From Rhodonellum psychrophilum GCM71 = DSM 17998 (lineage in GTDB: Bacteria > Bacteroidota > Bacteroidia > Cytophagales > Cyclobacteriaceae), in contig NZ_KB906673.1 of assembly GCF_000381545.1 (NCBI RefSeq), positions 558,001 to 622,000 on the forward strand: DNA of 64,000 nucleotides, given 5' to 3'. The notes under the pieces are model-generated. The model was not told the origin of the DNA. It saw nothing but the letters and a program-made list of their open reading frames with translations, and ran no database searches. Below are positions 19,230-27,839 of the stretch, piece by piece (positions within the stretch are counted from its first letter, which is position 1; the number at the start of each line of letters is the position of its first letter). A program made the translations under genes and the position numbers.

Positions 19230-19237
19230 CAAAATTA
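19230..19237 (-). promoter_or_regulatory. -7 box TAATTTTG, almost leaderless
   Basis: On the minus strand TAATTTTG is followed by CACC and then the ATG of the ABC-F gene. Transcription would begin at or very near the start codon. No good TTTG element is visible about 20 bases upstream, so the call rests on the -7 box. Confidence 0.5.
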
Positions 19238-19435
19238 AGTCTAGTTTCTCGGAATATCCACATGAATGCAAAAATAGATGAAGGGGCTTGCTGGTCAAAG
19301 CAGTTCCGAAAGGTTCACGGAATGATTCATTACTCATGGATTGTTGCACAAGTGCCAATACCGCTTTCTGCTCATTCTTTTAAATGGGGGGTGTCCATGC
19401 CAACGTTAAATTTTATATATTCAACGTCAAAAAGA

Positions 19436-19753
19436 TCATTTTTTTTCAAAAAGGGCCTTGATCGCCAATTTAATCTGTTCCAATGCATTCAGAAAATGTT
19501 TTTTGGATTCTTGAAGATTGGGCTCGATTTCCTCTCTTTTTTCCTGATAAGCTTGTTCCATTTTTTCCTTGGCTTTTTTGAACTCCTCCTCCAAGGTGGT
19601 TTTGTTCTCTCGCAGCGCATTGATTTTATTCTCGATCTCCACCTTGGCTTCACCGGTAGCCTCTGCACCTTTTTCGATTAAATGTTCTATTTTAGTACCG
19701 ATGTCCTGTAGAATGGATTCTACTTCTTCAAAATTTGATTTTTCTTTGGCCAT
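19436..19753 (-). CDS. Small coiled-coil protein, 105 aa
   Basis: This highly charged, Glu/Lys-rich protein is almost entirely helical, with long heptad-like stretches (for example KVEIENKINALRENKTTLEE and FKKAKEKMEQAYQEKREE). It ends in a more hydrophobic LIKALF-like helix and lacks a signal peptide. I do not recognise a family. It starts 34 bases from a divergent gene of unknown function, and a frame on the opposite strand is a shadow with a poor composition. It could be a structural or stress-related protein, but nothing in the sequence settles this. Confidence 0.6.
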   Translation of the reverse strand: MAKEKSNFEEVESILQDIGTKIEHLIEKGAEATGEAKVEIENKINALRENKTTLEEEFKKAKEKMEQAYQEKREEIEPNLQESKKHFLNALEQIKLAIKALFEKK

Positions 19754-19787
19754 TGGAGTACATGTTTAATTTAAATACCTTCTAAAA

Positions 19788-20450
19788 ATGTTTTCTAATA
19801 TAGTAAGTAAGATCCAATCTACCAGTAAGCTCAAGCAGAATTTGTTAGTCCAGGTTACGGATCTTTTCCAACTTCTGGAGCAATCAAGCCTGAATTTGGC
19901 CACCAAGCTCACTGCTGCTTGTGGTCCGGAAAACCAAGTCCCACTAAAAGTGGAAAAGATCAATGATTATGAATTTGTATTTCAGGCGGGTGAAGACGTG
20001 TTGGTTTTTATACTTCAAAGCAATATCGTCAGGCTGTCGGAGGAAACGTACCTCAGCAAATCAAAATACCTGAAAAGTGATCCAAGTTTGAATTATTTCG
20101 GTCAGATTTTGATCTATAATTTTCTGGGCGAAACGATCAAAAATGAACGACTTGATGATCCGGGCTATCTTTTGGGGAGGTTGATGGTCAACCGGGAAAA
20201 CAAGTTCTTTTTAGAAGGGGACAGGAAAATGGTCTACCATTTCCCCGAATTGCAGGACAATCCTGTAACGGGACAAAAAATGCAGGATTTCGTGGAGTTG
20301 TTGGTTTCCGCTGCATTGGACAATGACCTGCTGGCACCAGCCTTTGGCGATATCATGATCATCACCTATCTCCAGAAGCTGGAGCATACCTCAGGTATGG
20401 GCCATCCGAAAAAAATCGGCTTTGATTCTTTTGCCAAAAACCGACAATGA
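19788..20450 (+). CDS. Conserved-looking hypothetical protein, 220 aa
   Basis: I do not recognise this protein. The N-terminal 40 residues form an amphipathic helix (KLKQNLLVQVTDLFQLLEQ). A beta-rich middle follows (KINDYEFVFQAGEDVLVFIL) with the segment SEETYLSKSKYLKSDPSLNYFGQILIYNFLGE, here described only by its ends near 82-113, and a helical tail. There is no signal peptide or metal motif. It runs tail-to-tail with the ABC exporter gene, with one base between the stop codons, and is divergent from the small coiled-coil gene. The compact setting argues for a genuine gene. Confidence 0.7.
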   Translation: MFSNIVSKIQSTSKLKQNLLVQVTDLFQLLEQSSLNLATKLTAACGPENQVPLKVEKINDYEFVFQAGEDVLVFILQSNIVRLSEETYLSKSKYLKSDPSLNYFGQILIYNFLGETIKNERLDDPGYLLGRLMVNRENKFFLEGDRKMVYHFPELQDNPVTGQKMQDFVELLVSAALDNDLLAPAFGDIMIITYLQKLEHTSGMGHPKKIGFDSFAKNRQ

Positions 20451-20451
20451 T

Positions 20452-22242
20452 TTATCCTTCAATGGATTCGTTGGCGTGTGTTTGTTTTTCATAAAGCTCC
20501 GCATAAACACCCTTTTTTTCCATCAGGAAGTCATGTGTCCCTTGTTCCACAACATGGCCGTCGCCTAGGACGATGATTTTGTCTGCGAGTTTGGCAGAAG
20601 AAACCCGGTGGGAAATGATGATGGACGTCCTTCCCTTCATGATGATTTTCAGGGCATTCAATATGGAATTTTCCGTTTTGGTATCCACTGCTGACAAACA
20701 GTCATCCAAAAGTAATATCCGGGGTTCTTTGGCAATTGCCCTTGCGATGGAAACTCTTTGCTTTTGTCCTCCCGACAAGGTCATGCCCCTTTCTCCAAGC
20801 CTGGTTTCGAAACCTAGGGGAAAATCCAGAATGTTGTCATACACATCGGCATCTTTTGCGGCTTTCTCGACCAACCCTTCCGGCACAGTGTCCAATCCAA
20901 AGGCAATGTTGTTGGCGATGGTATCACTGAAAAGGAATACATCTTGGGGAACAAATCCTATTTGTTTCCTTAAGGAATAAATGTCGTAAGCTTTGATGTC
21001 AATATTATCGATCAGAATATCACCTTTGGTAGGATCATACATCCGTAGCAGGAGATTGGCGACGGTGGATTTTCCGGAGCCGGTAGCGCCAATGATGGCC
21101 AATGCCTCGCCCGCTTTGATCTCAAAATTGACATTGTCCAATGCTTTAATCCCTGAATCGGGATAGACAAAACTCAGGTTTTTGACTTGAATGTCACCTT
21201 GGATTTCCCGCTCTAGGTTTTCAAGGCTGACGATGTCGTTCTTCTCGTTCAGGAATTCATTGATCCGGGTCTGGGAGGCGGCGGCCCTTTGGATGATACT
21301 GGTGACCCAGCCCAAGGCTGTCACCGGCCAAGTCAGCATGTTGACATAGAGGATAAATTCTGCGATGACGCCATAGCCAATCGTTCCTTCTATTACCTGG
21401 ATGCCTCCGATATAAACTGTCAAAATGGTGCTTACCCCAATTAATCCCAGGATCAAAGGGTAGAAAAGCGATTGGACCAGTGTCAACCTTATCGATTTTT
21501 CTTTGTATTCCTCACTGGCTTTCTTGAATTCATTGGCACTGTCTTCCTCCCTGACAAAAGCCTTTAAAACACGGATACCGGAAAATGCTTCCTGTACAAA
21601 AGTACTTAAGCCCGAAAGACTCCTTTGTATCTTTTCAGAACGCTCGTTGATCAGGTTGTTGACAAAATAAATGCTCAGCGATAGAATGGGCAAAGGCAAT
21701 AGTGAATAGAGTGTCAGCTCGACATTGACCGTCAGCATGTACCCAATGACCAGTGGAAATAGCACCACGAGATTGATGCCGTACATGATCGCCGGGCCCA
21801 AATACATTCTGACCCTACTTACGTCTTCGGTGATTCTGGCCATCAAGTCGCCAGTGCTGTTTTTCCTATAAAAACTGAGGGGCAATTGCTGGTAATGGGT
21901 GAAAATTTCGTTTTTCATGTCAAACTCGATCAGCCTGGACATGATGATGATGGTCTGTCGAATCAAGAAAAGAAAGAAGCCCCTCAAAAGGGCCATCACC
22001 AAAATCAAAACCCCAAAAATCAAAATGAATTTCAGGAAAATGGAGCGGGCTTCAACACTCAAATCGCCCTCTCCGAACAATTGATAGAAGCTGAAACTCT
22101 CCACCACATAATCTATGGCAATTCTGACCAGTTGCGCGGGGATTATTACAAAAATGTTTGAGATGATAGTAAATACTATTCCCAAAAGTAGATAACCCTT
22201 ATATTTAAGAAGATATTTGTTTAAGCGCCAGAGTGGTTTCAC
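20452..22242 (-). CDS. MsbA-like ABC exporter (fused permease-ATPase)
   Basis: This 596-aa half-transporter has six transmembrane helices (about 15-300) fused to a nucleotide-binding domain (about 335-580), and acts as a homodimer or heterodimer in the inner membrane. The ATPase motifs are Walker A IGATGSGKSTVANL, signature LSGGQKQRVSIARAIA, Walker B ILLLDDCLSAVD and the switch His in IIISHRVS. In Walker B the usual LDEPTSALD is LDDCLSAVD, a variant common in this subfamily, with Asp in place of the catalytic Glu. That may mean it works with a second half-transporter. The substrate (lipid or drug) cannot be told. Confidence 0.9.
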   Translation of the reverse strand: MKPLWRLNKYLLKYKGYLLLGIVFTIISNIFVIIPAQLVRIAIDYVVESFSFYQLFGEGDLSVEARSIFLKFILIFGVLILVMALLRGFFLFLIRQTIIIMSRLIEFDMKNEIFTHYQQLPLSFYRKNSTGDLMARITEDVSRVRMYLGPAIMYGINLVVLFPLVIGYMLTVNVELTLYSLLPLPILSLSIYFVNNLINERSEKIQRSLSGLSTFVQEAFSGIRVLKAFVREEDSANEFKKASEEYKEKSIRLTLVQSLFYPLILGLIGVSTILTVYIGGIQVIEGTIGYGVIAEFILYVNMLTWPVTALGWVTSIIQRAAASQTRINEFLNEKNDIVSLENLEREIQGDIQVKNLSFVYPDSGIKALDNVNFEIKAGEALAIIGATGSGKSTVANLLLRMYDPTKGDILIDNIDIKAYDIYSLRKQIGFVPQDVFLFSDTIANNIAFGLDTVPEGLVEKAAKDADVYDNILDFPLGFETRLGERGMTLSGGQKQRVSIARAIAKEPRILLLDDCLSAVDTKTENSILNALKIIMKGRTSIIISHRVSSAKLADKIIVLGDGHVVEQGTHDFLMEKKGVYAELYEKQTHANESIEG

Positions 22243-22296
22243 GAAAGAAAAACTTTAAAATCTAATGATTAGTTTCATAATACTCTTTTAAATGCA

Positions 22297-22328
22297 TTAG
22301 CAAAGCCCACAGAAAATATATAATTTTG
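22297..22328 (+). promoter_or_regulatory. Promoter for the Leu dehydrogenase gene
   Basis: TTAG at 22297-22300, a 20-base spacer and TAATTTTG at 22321-22328. The -7 box matches TAnnTTTG exactly; the upstream element differs from TTTG by one base. The start codon is 60 bases farther. Confidence 0.6.
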
Positions 22329-22388
22329 TATCGGTGGTTTTCAACACATCAATCCCAAATATAACACTTTATAAATTTCCAAATTCAA

Positions 22389-23489
22389 ATGGTAGACGTT
22401 AATACTACGGAAAAGGTTAAAGAAGGATCTATCTACGGACAGATTACCTCCTTAGGTCACGAGCAATTGGTTATTTGCCATGATGAGCCCACAGGGCTAA
22501 AAGCCATCATTGGAATTCACAATACCGTGTTGGGCCCAGCCCTTGGCGGTACTCGGATGTGGAATTATTCCTCCGAAGCGGAGGCCATCACGGATGTCCT
22601 TAGGCTTTCAAGAGGAATGACTTTCAAAGCAGCTATTTCAGGGTTGAATTTAGGTGGAGGAAAGGCGGTCATCATCGGTGATCCAAAGCTGAAAAGCGAA
22701 GCGTTTTTAAGAAGATTCGGGAGATTTATCCAAAGTTTGGGTGGAAGGTACATCACTGCCGAAGACGTAAACATCAACACCAGGGACATGGAATATGTTT
22801 CCATGGAAACAAAATTCGTCACCGGACTGCCTGAAATCAAAGGTGGTGGAGGCGATCCTTCTCCGGTAACTGCCTATGGTACTTATTTGGGGATGAAATC
22901 AGCCGCCAAAAAAGCATACGGATCGGATTCATTGATGGGCAAAAAAATTGCCGTGCAAGGAATCGGTCAGGTTGGGAAATACTTGGTGGAGTACCTGATC
23001 AAAGAAGGTGCTGAAGTATTCATTACGGATATTTTTGAAGACAAACTCAGGGCGGTAGCGAAAGAAACCGGAGCCACTGTGGTGGACCCCAATCTTATCT
23101 ACGACATCGACATGGATATCTATGCACCCTGTGCATTGGGTGCCACCATCAACGACCAGACGATAGAAAGACTGAAATGTCAAGTCATCGCAGGAGCAGC
23201 CAACAACCAGCTTCACGAGGAAGAAAAGCACGGAAAATTGCTTTTGGAGAAAGGGATTGTTTATGCCCCGGACTTCTTGATCAACGCAGGTGGCTTGATC
23301 AATGTGTATGCGGAATATTTGGGCGGATACAATAGGGAATCGACTTACAGACAAGCCGAAAAAATCTATGACACCTGTACTGCCATACTTGACAAATCTG
23401 AAAAGGAAAATATACCTGCACAGCAAGCAGCGACAGAATTGGCCTGGAATCGTATCCAAGCAATGGGGAATGTGAAACTTCCTTATTAA
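22389..23489 (+). CDS. Glu/Leu/Phe/Val dehydrogenase, leucine-dehydrogenase type
   Basis: This 366-aa NAD-dependent enzyme oxidatively deaminates a branched-chain amino acid to its keto acid. The N-terminal substrate domain has GPALGGTRMW near 44 and two key lysines, Lys80 in MTFKAA and Lys92 in LGGGKAVI. The Rossmann domain has GIGQVGKYLVEYL near 194, and ITDIF gives the acid that binds the ribose. The length fits the leucine/valine dehydrogenases rather than hexameric glutamate dehydrogenases (about 440 aa). In Bacteroidota such genes often feed branched-chain fatty acid synthesis; that is inference. It is monocistronic, with its own promoter and a terminator 8 bases after the stop. Confidence 0.9.
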   Translation: MVDVNTTEKVKEGSIYGQITSLGHEQLVICHDEPTGLKAIIGIHNTVLGPALGGTRMWNYSSEAEAITDVLRLSRGMTFKAAISGLNLGGGKAVIIGDPKLKSEAFLRRFGRFIQSLGGRYITAEDVNINTRDMEYVSMETKFVTGLPEIKGGGGDPSPVTAYGTYLGMKSAAKKAYGSDSLMGKKIAVQGIGQVGKYLVEYLIKEGAEVFITDIFEDKLRAVAKETGATVVDPNLIYDIDMDIYAPCALGATINDQTIERLKCQVIAGAANNQLHEEEKHGKLLLEKGIVYAPDFLINAGGLINVYAEYLGGYNRESTYRQAEKIYDTCTAILDKSEKENIPAQQAATELAWNRIQAMGNVKLPY

Positions 23490-23496
23490 AAAATTG

Positions 23497-23540
23497 AATC
23501 CCCCGATTCTATTTCTTAGGAAAAATGATCGGGGGATTTT
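23497..23540 (+). terminator. Intrinsic terminator
   Basis: AATCCCCCGAT (23497-23507) pairs perfectly with ATCGGGGGATT (23528-23538) across a 20-base loop and is followed by T residues. Confidence 0.75.
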
Positions 23541-23619
23541 ATAGTATTGTGGACAAAGACGGGTCCTTTTATAAACCTTCGTCTAAAAACAATTATATTT
23601 ACGTTCTTTAAAATCAGGT

Positions 23620-24804
23620 ATGTTAAACAGAAGAATTCTCAGGGTCAAGGCTTTTCAAAATCTATATGCTTATGAACAGAGTAAGGCATCCAACTTTAAT
23701 TTGGCAAAAGACCAGATCAGAGAAGCCTTTCTTCCGGATCTAAACAGCATGGAAGTACAAGACAAGGTGCAGCTAAAGAAAGACGCTGAGCTTGCCATCA
23801 AACTTTTTTCCAGCAACCTGAACAGTAAAAACCTGATTTCTGAAACAGACGTCAGTACCAAAATCAAGTCTGAGTCCATCAAAGCCATCAACTATTACCA
23901 CAAGGCCAACAAAGCGGACCATGATTTTCTATTGAACAACATGGTGATCTCTGCCGAGCGAATCCCTCAATTGTACCTTTATGCGATCCAATTGCTCATT
24001 GCATTTGGAGACCACGTAGCCAAGGAAATCGATCGAAAAAGAAAAATCTCAAATGACGCAATCATCTCCACACTTGGAGACCTTAATCTTGCAAACAATG
24101 CCATCCTGAAGAAAATCAAAACCATGCCTGAATACCAATCAGCTGTGATTCGACAAGATGCACAAATCGATGAGCTTGAACTTGAAATAAAGGAATGGTT
24201 CAGGGAGTATGTAAAACCTTCCGAAGGGTATCAGGAATACATCAAGATCAATGCGCCCACCCTTACCCAGGACTATGAAATACTGGACGACATTCTCAAG
24301 AAAATAATTTTCAAAAACAACGCGATTCTCAATTTCTTTTCTGAAAAAGATCTGAATTGGACTGAAAATAAGTCAGTAGTAAGGAGTCTGGCATCAAAAG
24401 TGCTCAAAAACCTATCAACAGATCCATCAGCTGAAGAGGCTTTGCTTCCGGAAATCGCCATCAATTGGGAAGAGGATAAGGAGTTTTTCCAGAATATCTT
24501 TAACTTGACGATTGAATGTGGCGACGAGCACATGGAGTTGATAGGGAATAAAACCAAAAACTGGGATATCGAAAGGGTAGCTTACACCGACAAGATCATC
24601 ATGTCAATGGCGCTGACCGAAATGAAAAAATTCCCAAGCATTCCCGTCAAGGTCAGTATCAATGAATATATTGACATTTCCAAAACATACAGCACGCCCA
24701 AAAGCAAGCAGTTTGTAAACGGATTACTGGATGTTTTGGCAAAGGAATTAACCGAAAGTGGAGAAATCCGTAAGAGTGGTAGAGGTCTTTTAGATAACAA
24801 ATAA
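23620..24804 (+). CDS. nusB: Transcription antitermination factor NusB, long form
   Basis: NusB binds boxA RNA with S10 to prevent premature termination in rRNA operons. The opening MLNRRILRVKAFQNLYAYEQ is the classic NusB N-terminus. The C-terminal part (about 295-390) contains the usual helices, including IIMSMALTEMKKFPSIPVKV and NEYIDISKTYSTPKSKQFVN. At 394 aa the protein is nearly three times the E. coli length (139 aa), because a long helical insert separates the two conserved halves; this is a known Bacteroidota trait. It leads a run of six closely packed genes that ends with coaE. Confidence 0.92.
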   Translation: MLNRRILRVKAFQNLYAYEQSKASNFNLAKDQIREAFLPDLNSMEVQDKVQLKKDAELAIKLFSSNLNSKNLISETDVSTKIKSESIKAINYYHKANKADHDFLLNNMVISAERIPQLYLYAIQLLIAFGDHVAKEIDRKRKISNDAIISTLGDLNLANNAILKKIKTMPEYQSAVIRQDAQIDELELEIKEWFREYVKPSEGYQEYIKINAPTLTQDYEILDDILKKIIFKNNAILNFFSEKDLNWTENKSVVRSLASKVLKNLSTDPSAEEALLPEIAINWEEDKEFFQNIFNLTIECGDEHMELIGNKTKNWDIERVAYTDKIIMSMALTEMKKFPSIPVKVSINEYIDISKTYSTPKSKQFVNGLLDVLAKELTESGEIRKSGRGLLDNK

Positions 24805-24816
24805 AATATCAAAAAA

Positions 24817-25116
24817 ATGAGCAAAAGCAGCAATACATTTATGTTAATAGCTGGAGCAGGTATAGGAGCCGCTTTAGGCTTGCTATTCGCCCCCGATACA
24901 GGAAAAAACACAAGGGATAGGCTTTCTTATCAGTTGTCGAAATACAGCGAGGACTTGGAAGAACTGATAAAAAATCTACGCGACGGAAAAAATCTTCCTT
25001 TAAATGAAGCAAAATCCGAAGGAAACAAAGTAATTTCGGAAGCCAAAAACAAAGCCGAGAATTTACTCAGTGATGTGAATAAACTTATTGATCAAATCAA
25101 CAGACAAGATAATTAA
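24817..25116 (+). CDS. YtxH domain-containing protein
   Basis: This 99-aa protein starts with a Gly/Ala-rich transmembrane helix (LIAGAGIGAALGLLFAPDTG, about 9-28) that defines the YtxH family. A charged helical tail with KSEGNKVISEAKNKAENLL follows. It is probably anchored in the inner membrane with the tail in the cytoplasm. The family is linked to general stress in Firmicutes; a role in Bacteroidota is not established. It follows nusB by 12 bases and precedes the DUF1573 gene by 12 bases, within the same transcript. Confidence 0.85.
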   Translation: MSKSSNTFMLIAGAGIGAALGLLFAPDTGKNTRDRLSYQLSKYSEDLEELIKNLRDGKNLPLNEAKSEGNKVISEAKNKAENLLSDVNKLIDQINRQDN

Positions 25117-25128
25117 TCATTCAACCAA

Positions 25129-25671
25129 ATGAGATACATCAAATTTCCAGCCTTCGTTCTAATGGCTGCACTTATGGCCTCAGGCTGTAATACCAACAAA
25201 AACGACGATTCGGCAAAATTGGCGGAATTGGAGCAAAAACTTGCCCGTCTTGAAGCCGCACAGCCCATTCCCACCAACGTGCAATCGGTGGATGTTGCTG
25301 ATCCCTCCACTTTGGGTCAGTTCCAATTCGGTGAAATCGAATACGATTTTGGTACGATCGACGAAGGAAAGGTTATCGAGCACATTTTCAAGTTTACCAA
25401 CTCAGGTCAATCTCCCTTGGTCATTTCCAACGTCACCGCTTCCTGCGGATGTACGAGTCCTGACTGGTCAAAAACACCCGTAAAACCGGGAGATGAGGGA
25501 TTTGTGAAAGTGGTATTCAACTCTACTGCCAAACCAGGTGCCCAAGCTCCAACAGTAACCATTCAGGCCAATACTAGCCCAAATGTGACCAGATTGAGAT
25601 TAAAAGGAAATGTTAACCCAAAAAATGCCGCTTCAGCCAGTGCTGGACAATTTGGCCCAGTGAAAAAATAA
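25129..25671 (+). CDS. DUF1573 lipoprotein
   Basis: This 180-aa protein has a lipoprotein signal with the lipidated Cys20 (MASGC), a short coiled coil (SAKLAELEQKLARLEAA) and then a DUF1573 immunoglobulin-like domain (about 64-160). The family marks are FGEIEYDFGTIDEGKVIEH and the Cys pair in ASCGCTSPDW. The protein is expected on the periplasmic side of a membrane, probably outer. The function of the family is unknown. Its stop codon (TAA) shares a base with the ATG of yajC, so the two are coupled. Confidence 0.88.
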   Translation: MRYIKFPAFVLMAALMASGCNTNKNDDSAKLAELEQKLARLEAAQPIPTNVQSVDVADPSTLGQFQFGEIEYDFGTIDEGKVIEHIFKFTNSGQSPLVISNVTASCGCTSPDWSKTPVKPGDEGFVKVVFNSTAKPGAQAPTVTIQANTSPNVTRLRLKGNVNPKNAASASAGQFGPVKK

Positions 25672-25988
25672 TGATGAACAATTGGATATTATTGCAAGCA
25701 GATGGTATGAGTGGGATCATGGGACAGGTTTTCCTGTTTGGCTCCATCATTTTGATTATGTACTTCTTCATGATCAGGCCACAACAAAAAAAACAGAAAG
25801 ACGCTAAAAATTTCCTTGAATCCGTAAAAAAGGGCGATAACGTGGTCACCATAGGTGGCGTACACGGGAAGATATACAGCCTAGAGGATGATACAGTTCT
25901 TTTGGAATTAGACAAGGGATTGAAAATCAAAGTGGAAAAGTCAGCGATCTCTCCGGAATTCACTAAAAAAGCAAACGGAATCAAATAA
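25671..25988 (+). CDS. yajC: Preprotein translocase accessory subunit YajC
   Basis: YajC associates with SecDF and the SecYEG channel in the inner membrane. The 105-aa length is typical. A single transmembrane helix (about 17-36, QVFLFGSIILIMYFFMIRPQ) is followed by the conserved QQKKQKDAKNFLESVKKGD and then DNVVTIGGVHGKIYSL. A second ATG three bases downstream gives an equally good start. It overlaps the DUF1573 stop by one base and precedes the YbbR gene by one base. Confidence 0.94.
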   Translation: MMNNWILLQADGMSGIMGQVFLFGSIILIMYFFMIRPQQKKQKDAKNFLESVKKGDNVVTIGGVHGKIYSLEDDTVLLELDKGLKIKVEKSAISPEFTKKANGIK

Positions 25989-25989
25989 A

Positions 25990-26961
25990 TTGGACTTGAA
26001 TAAGCTCAAAAAATTAGTTTCTAATGCCAACCCTAAAAAAGTGGCAAACATGAAAGTGGTAGCGCTGTGCCTTTTGGCCGCTACCACTTTCTGGCTTTTG
26101 AATGCCCTCAACAAAGACAACTACACAACTGTTGTAGACTATCCAATCGAAATCATTTATGACAAGGAAGAATTCATGGCCGTTGAAAAATTGCCTGCCC
26201 GTGTCAAAATAGAGATCAATGGCAATGGCTGGGATCTGCTCAGAAAATATTTCAAGATAAAGGACAACCCTTTTTTGATTGAAATCAACAACCCTTCCAC
26301 AAAAAACTATCTCCTGACTTCTGAAATAAGAAGGAGTCTTGCGGAAAAAATTAGCCCTACGAGTTTGGTGTCAATCGTAAGTGACACCATAAAATTCAAA
26401 ATTGATAAGGTAGTCACCAGAAAGATAAATATCCGGCCTGATACCACCACCAATACATTGGCCAAGAACTTCAGATATGCAAGCCAAATCGCGATAGATC
26501 CTCCGGTAGTCAGCATAAAAGGCCCAACATCCATATTGGAACAATTGGAAGGTATTCTTGCGGTAAATCTCGGAGAAGAAAAAATCAATAAAAATTTCAG
26601 CAAAATCCTTCCTTTGACTTTGCCTGATGCGTTCAGGGATTTTTTGACAATGGAGGACGAAAGTGTCCATTTTAAGTTCGAGGTCGTACAATTTCTTGAA
26701 GGAAACAAAAGACTAAAAGTCGTCAAAACCAATTTCCCTGAAAATGTGACTTTGGTCCAGCAGCCAAATACCATCATGATGTATTATCTGATAGACGAAA
26801 GAAAAGTCAACGAATTGAAGGAAATAGAGTTTGAGGCCATTCTAAATTATAGCAACCGAAACCGCCAAGACAGTACCGTAAGTGTCCAAGTAAGTCCAAA
26901 GCCTACTTTTTTGGAGAATGTCAAATTGGAACCGGAAGTTTTTAGATTGAAATATGATTGA
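25990..26961 (+). CDS. YbbR/CdaR-like domain protein
   Basis: This roughly 323-aa protein has an N-terminal transmembrane anchor (MKVVALCLLAATTFWLLNAL, about 21-40) and repeated YbbR-type beta domains (VVDYPIEIIYDKEEFMAVEK near 47, and PPVVSIKGPTSILEQLEGI later). In Firmicutes YbbR (CdaR) regulates the diadenylate cyclase CdaA; no cdaA gene is in view here, so that link is inference. The TTG at 25990 keeps tight coupling to yajC, but an ATG at 26050 (just before the helix) is also possible. The end overlaps coaE by 8 bases. Confidence 0.85.
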   Translation: MDLNKLKKLVSNANPKKVANMKVVALCLLAATTFWLLNALNKDNYTTVVDYPIEIIYDKEEFMAVEKLPARVKIEINGNGWDLLRKYFKIKDNPFLIEINNPSTKNYLLTSEIRRSLAEKISPTSLVSIVSDTIKFKIDKVVTRKINIRPDTTTNTLAKNFRYASQIAIDPPVVSIKGPTSILEQLEGILAVNLGEEKINKNFSKILPLTLPDAFRDFLTMEDESVHFKFEVVQFLEGNKRLKVVKTNFPENVTLVQQPNTIMMYYLIDERKVNELKEIEFEAILNYSNRNRQDSTVSVQVSPKPTFLENVKLEPEVFRLKYD

Positions 26962-27565
26962 TCGCAAACCACTCTTGGTAGGCCTTACGGGCGGAATCGG
27001 CTCGGGTAAATCCACTGTTGCAAAGGTTTTTCAGATCCTCAACATCCCCATTTATTTTGCCGATGACCGCGCAAAATGGCTGATGGCCAAAGATGAAGGC
27101 CTAAAACATAAAATAAAATCCGAATTTGGGGAAGCAGTCTATAACGAGGATGGCAGTCTCAATAGAAAGCACCTTGCCGCTGAGGTATTTGCGGATGATC
27201 AAAAGATAAAAGCACTCAACAATCTCGTACATCCTGCGGTTCGGGAAGATTTTTCCATTTGGGCAAGCAGTCAATCTGCTCCCTATGTTCTCAAGGAAGC
27301 GGCTTTGATTTTCGAAACCGGTGGAGACAAAGATCTGGATAAGGTCATCAACGTAAGTTCGCCTCTTAAAGTCCGTGTCAGCCGCATCTTGATGCGGGAT
27401 GCCCACAGGGACGAAAACCAGGTCAATGACATCATTGACATGCAGCTTCCAGATGAAGAAAAAAATTCAAAATCGGATTTTGTCATCAAGAATACGGACA
27501 ACAAGCTCCTTATCCCACAAGTACTACAGATTCATCAAAAATTACTTTTGGAAGCATCGGTTTGA
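26954..27565 (+). CDS. coaE: Dephospho-CoA kinase
   Basis: CoaE phosphorylates dephospho-CoA with ATP, the last step of coenzyme A synthesis. The 203-aa length is standard. The P-loop is GLTGGIGSGKSTVAKVF near 10-26, followed by IYFADDRAKWL (dephospho-CoA site), LNNLVHPAVR near 92 and KEAALIFETGGDKDLDKVI near 115. The enzyme is cytoplasmic. The gene closes the nusB-coaE operon and overlaps ybbR by 8 bases. The perfect palindrome ATCCCTTAAGGGAT starts within its stop codon, but no T-run follows, so it is not a good terminator. Confidence 0.94.
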   Translation: MIDRKPLLVGLTGGIGSGKSTVAKVFQILNIPIYFADDRAKWLMAKDEGLKHKIKSEFGEAVYNEDGSLNRKHLAAEVFADDQKIKALNNLVHPAVREDFSIWASSQSAPYVLKEAALIFETGGDKDLDKVINVSSPLKVRVSRILMRDAHRDENQVNDIIDMQLPDEEKNSKSDFVIKNTDNKLLIPQVLQIHQKLLLEASV

Positions 27566-27590
27566 TCCCTTAAGGGATTCTCAGGGAGCA

Positions 27591-27839
27591 TTAAGACTCT
27601 ATCCTGATGTGAATCTGATCAAGATAAAATTTCATTCTCGTATGGTTTTGGTTTAAAAAATCAATGTTGTCGACCTTGTCTAGTTTGTGGTTGTAAAAAA
27701 CCTCAATGTATTCTTTTTCAAGCAAGTACAAATTGACTTTATGCGAATAATACCGAATGGCTACCACAAAAGTCCCTTCGGTATAAAGCTTGTGAATTTT
27801 TTTGTGCAAGGGTAATTCTCTAAAATCCTCTCTACTCAT
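27591..27839 (-). CDS. Hypothetical protein, 82 aa
   Basis: This short protein (MSREDFRELPLHKKIHKL...) has predicted mixed alpha/beta character with a run of beta-prone residues (GTFVVAIRYYSHKVNLYLLE) and no signal peptide. I do not recognise a family. Its start overlaps the end of the TPR lipoprotein gene by 8 bases, so it is probably translated from the same message. The amino-acid composition and coupling argue for a real gene. It ends tail-to-tail with coaE across 25 bases. Confidence 0.65.
   Translation of the reverse strand: MSREDFRELPLHKKIHKLYTEGTFVVAIRYYSHKVNLYLLEKEYIEVFYNHKLDKVDNIDFLNQNHTRMKFYLDQIHIRIES

Noticed and set aside
27565-27578. The palindrome ATCCCTTAAGGGAT at the end of coaE as a terminator
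   Set aside because: It has no loop worth the name and no T-run, so it would fold poorly.
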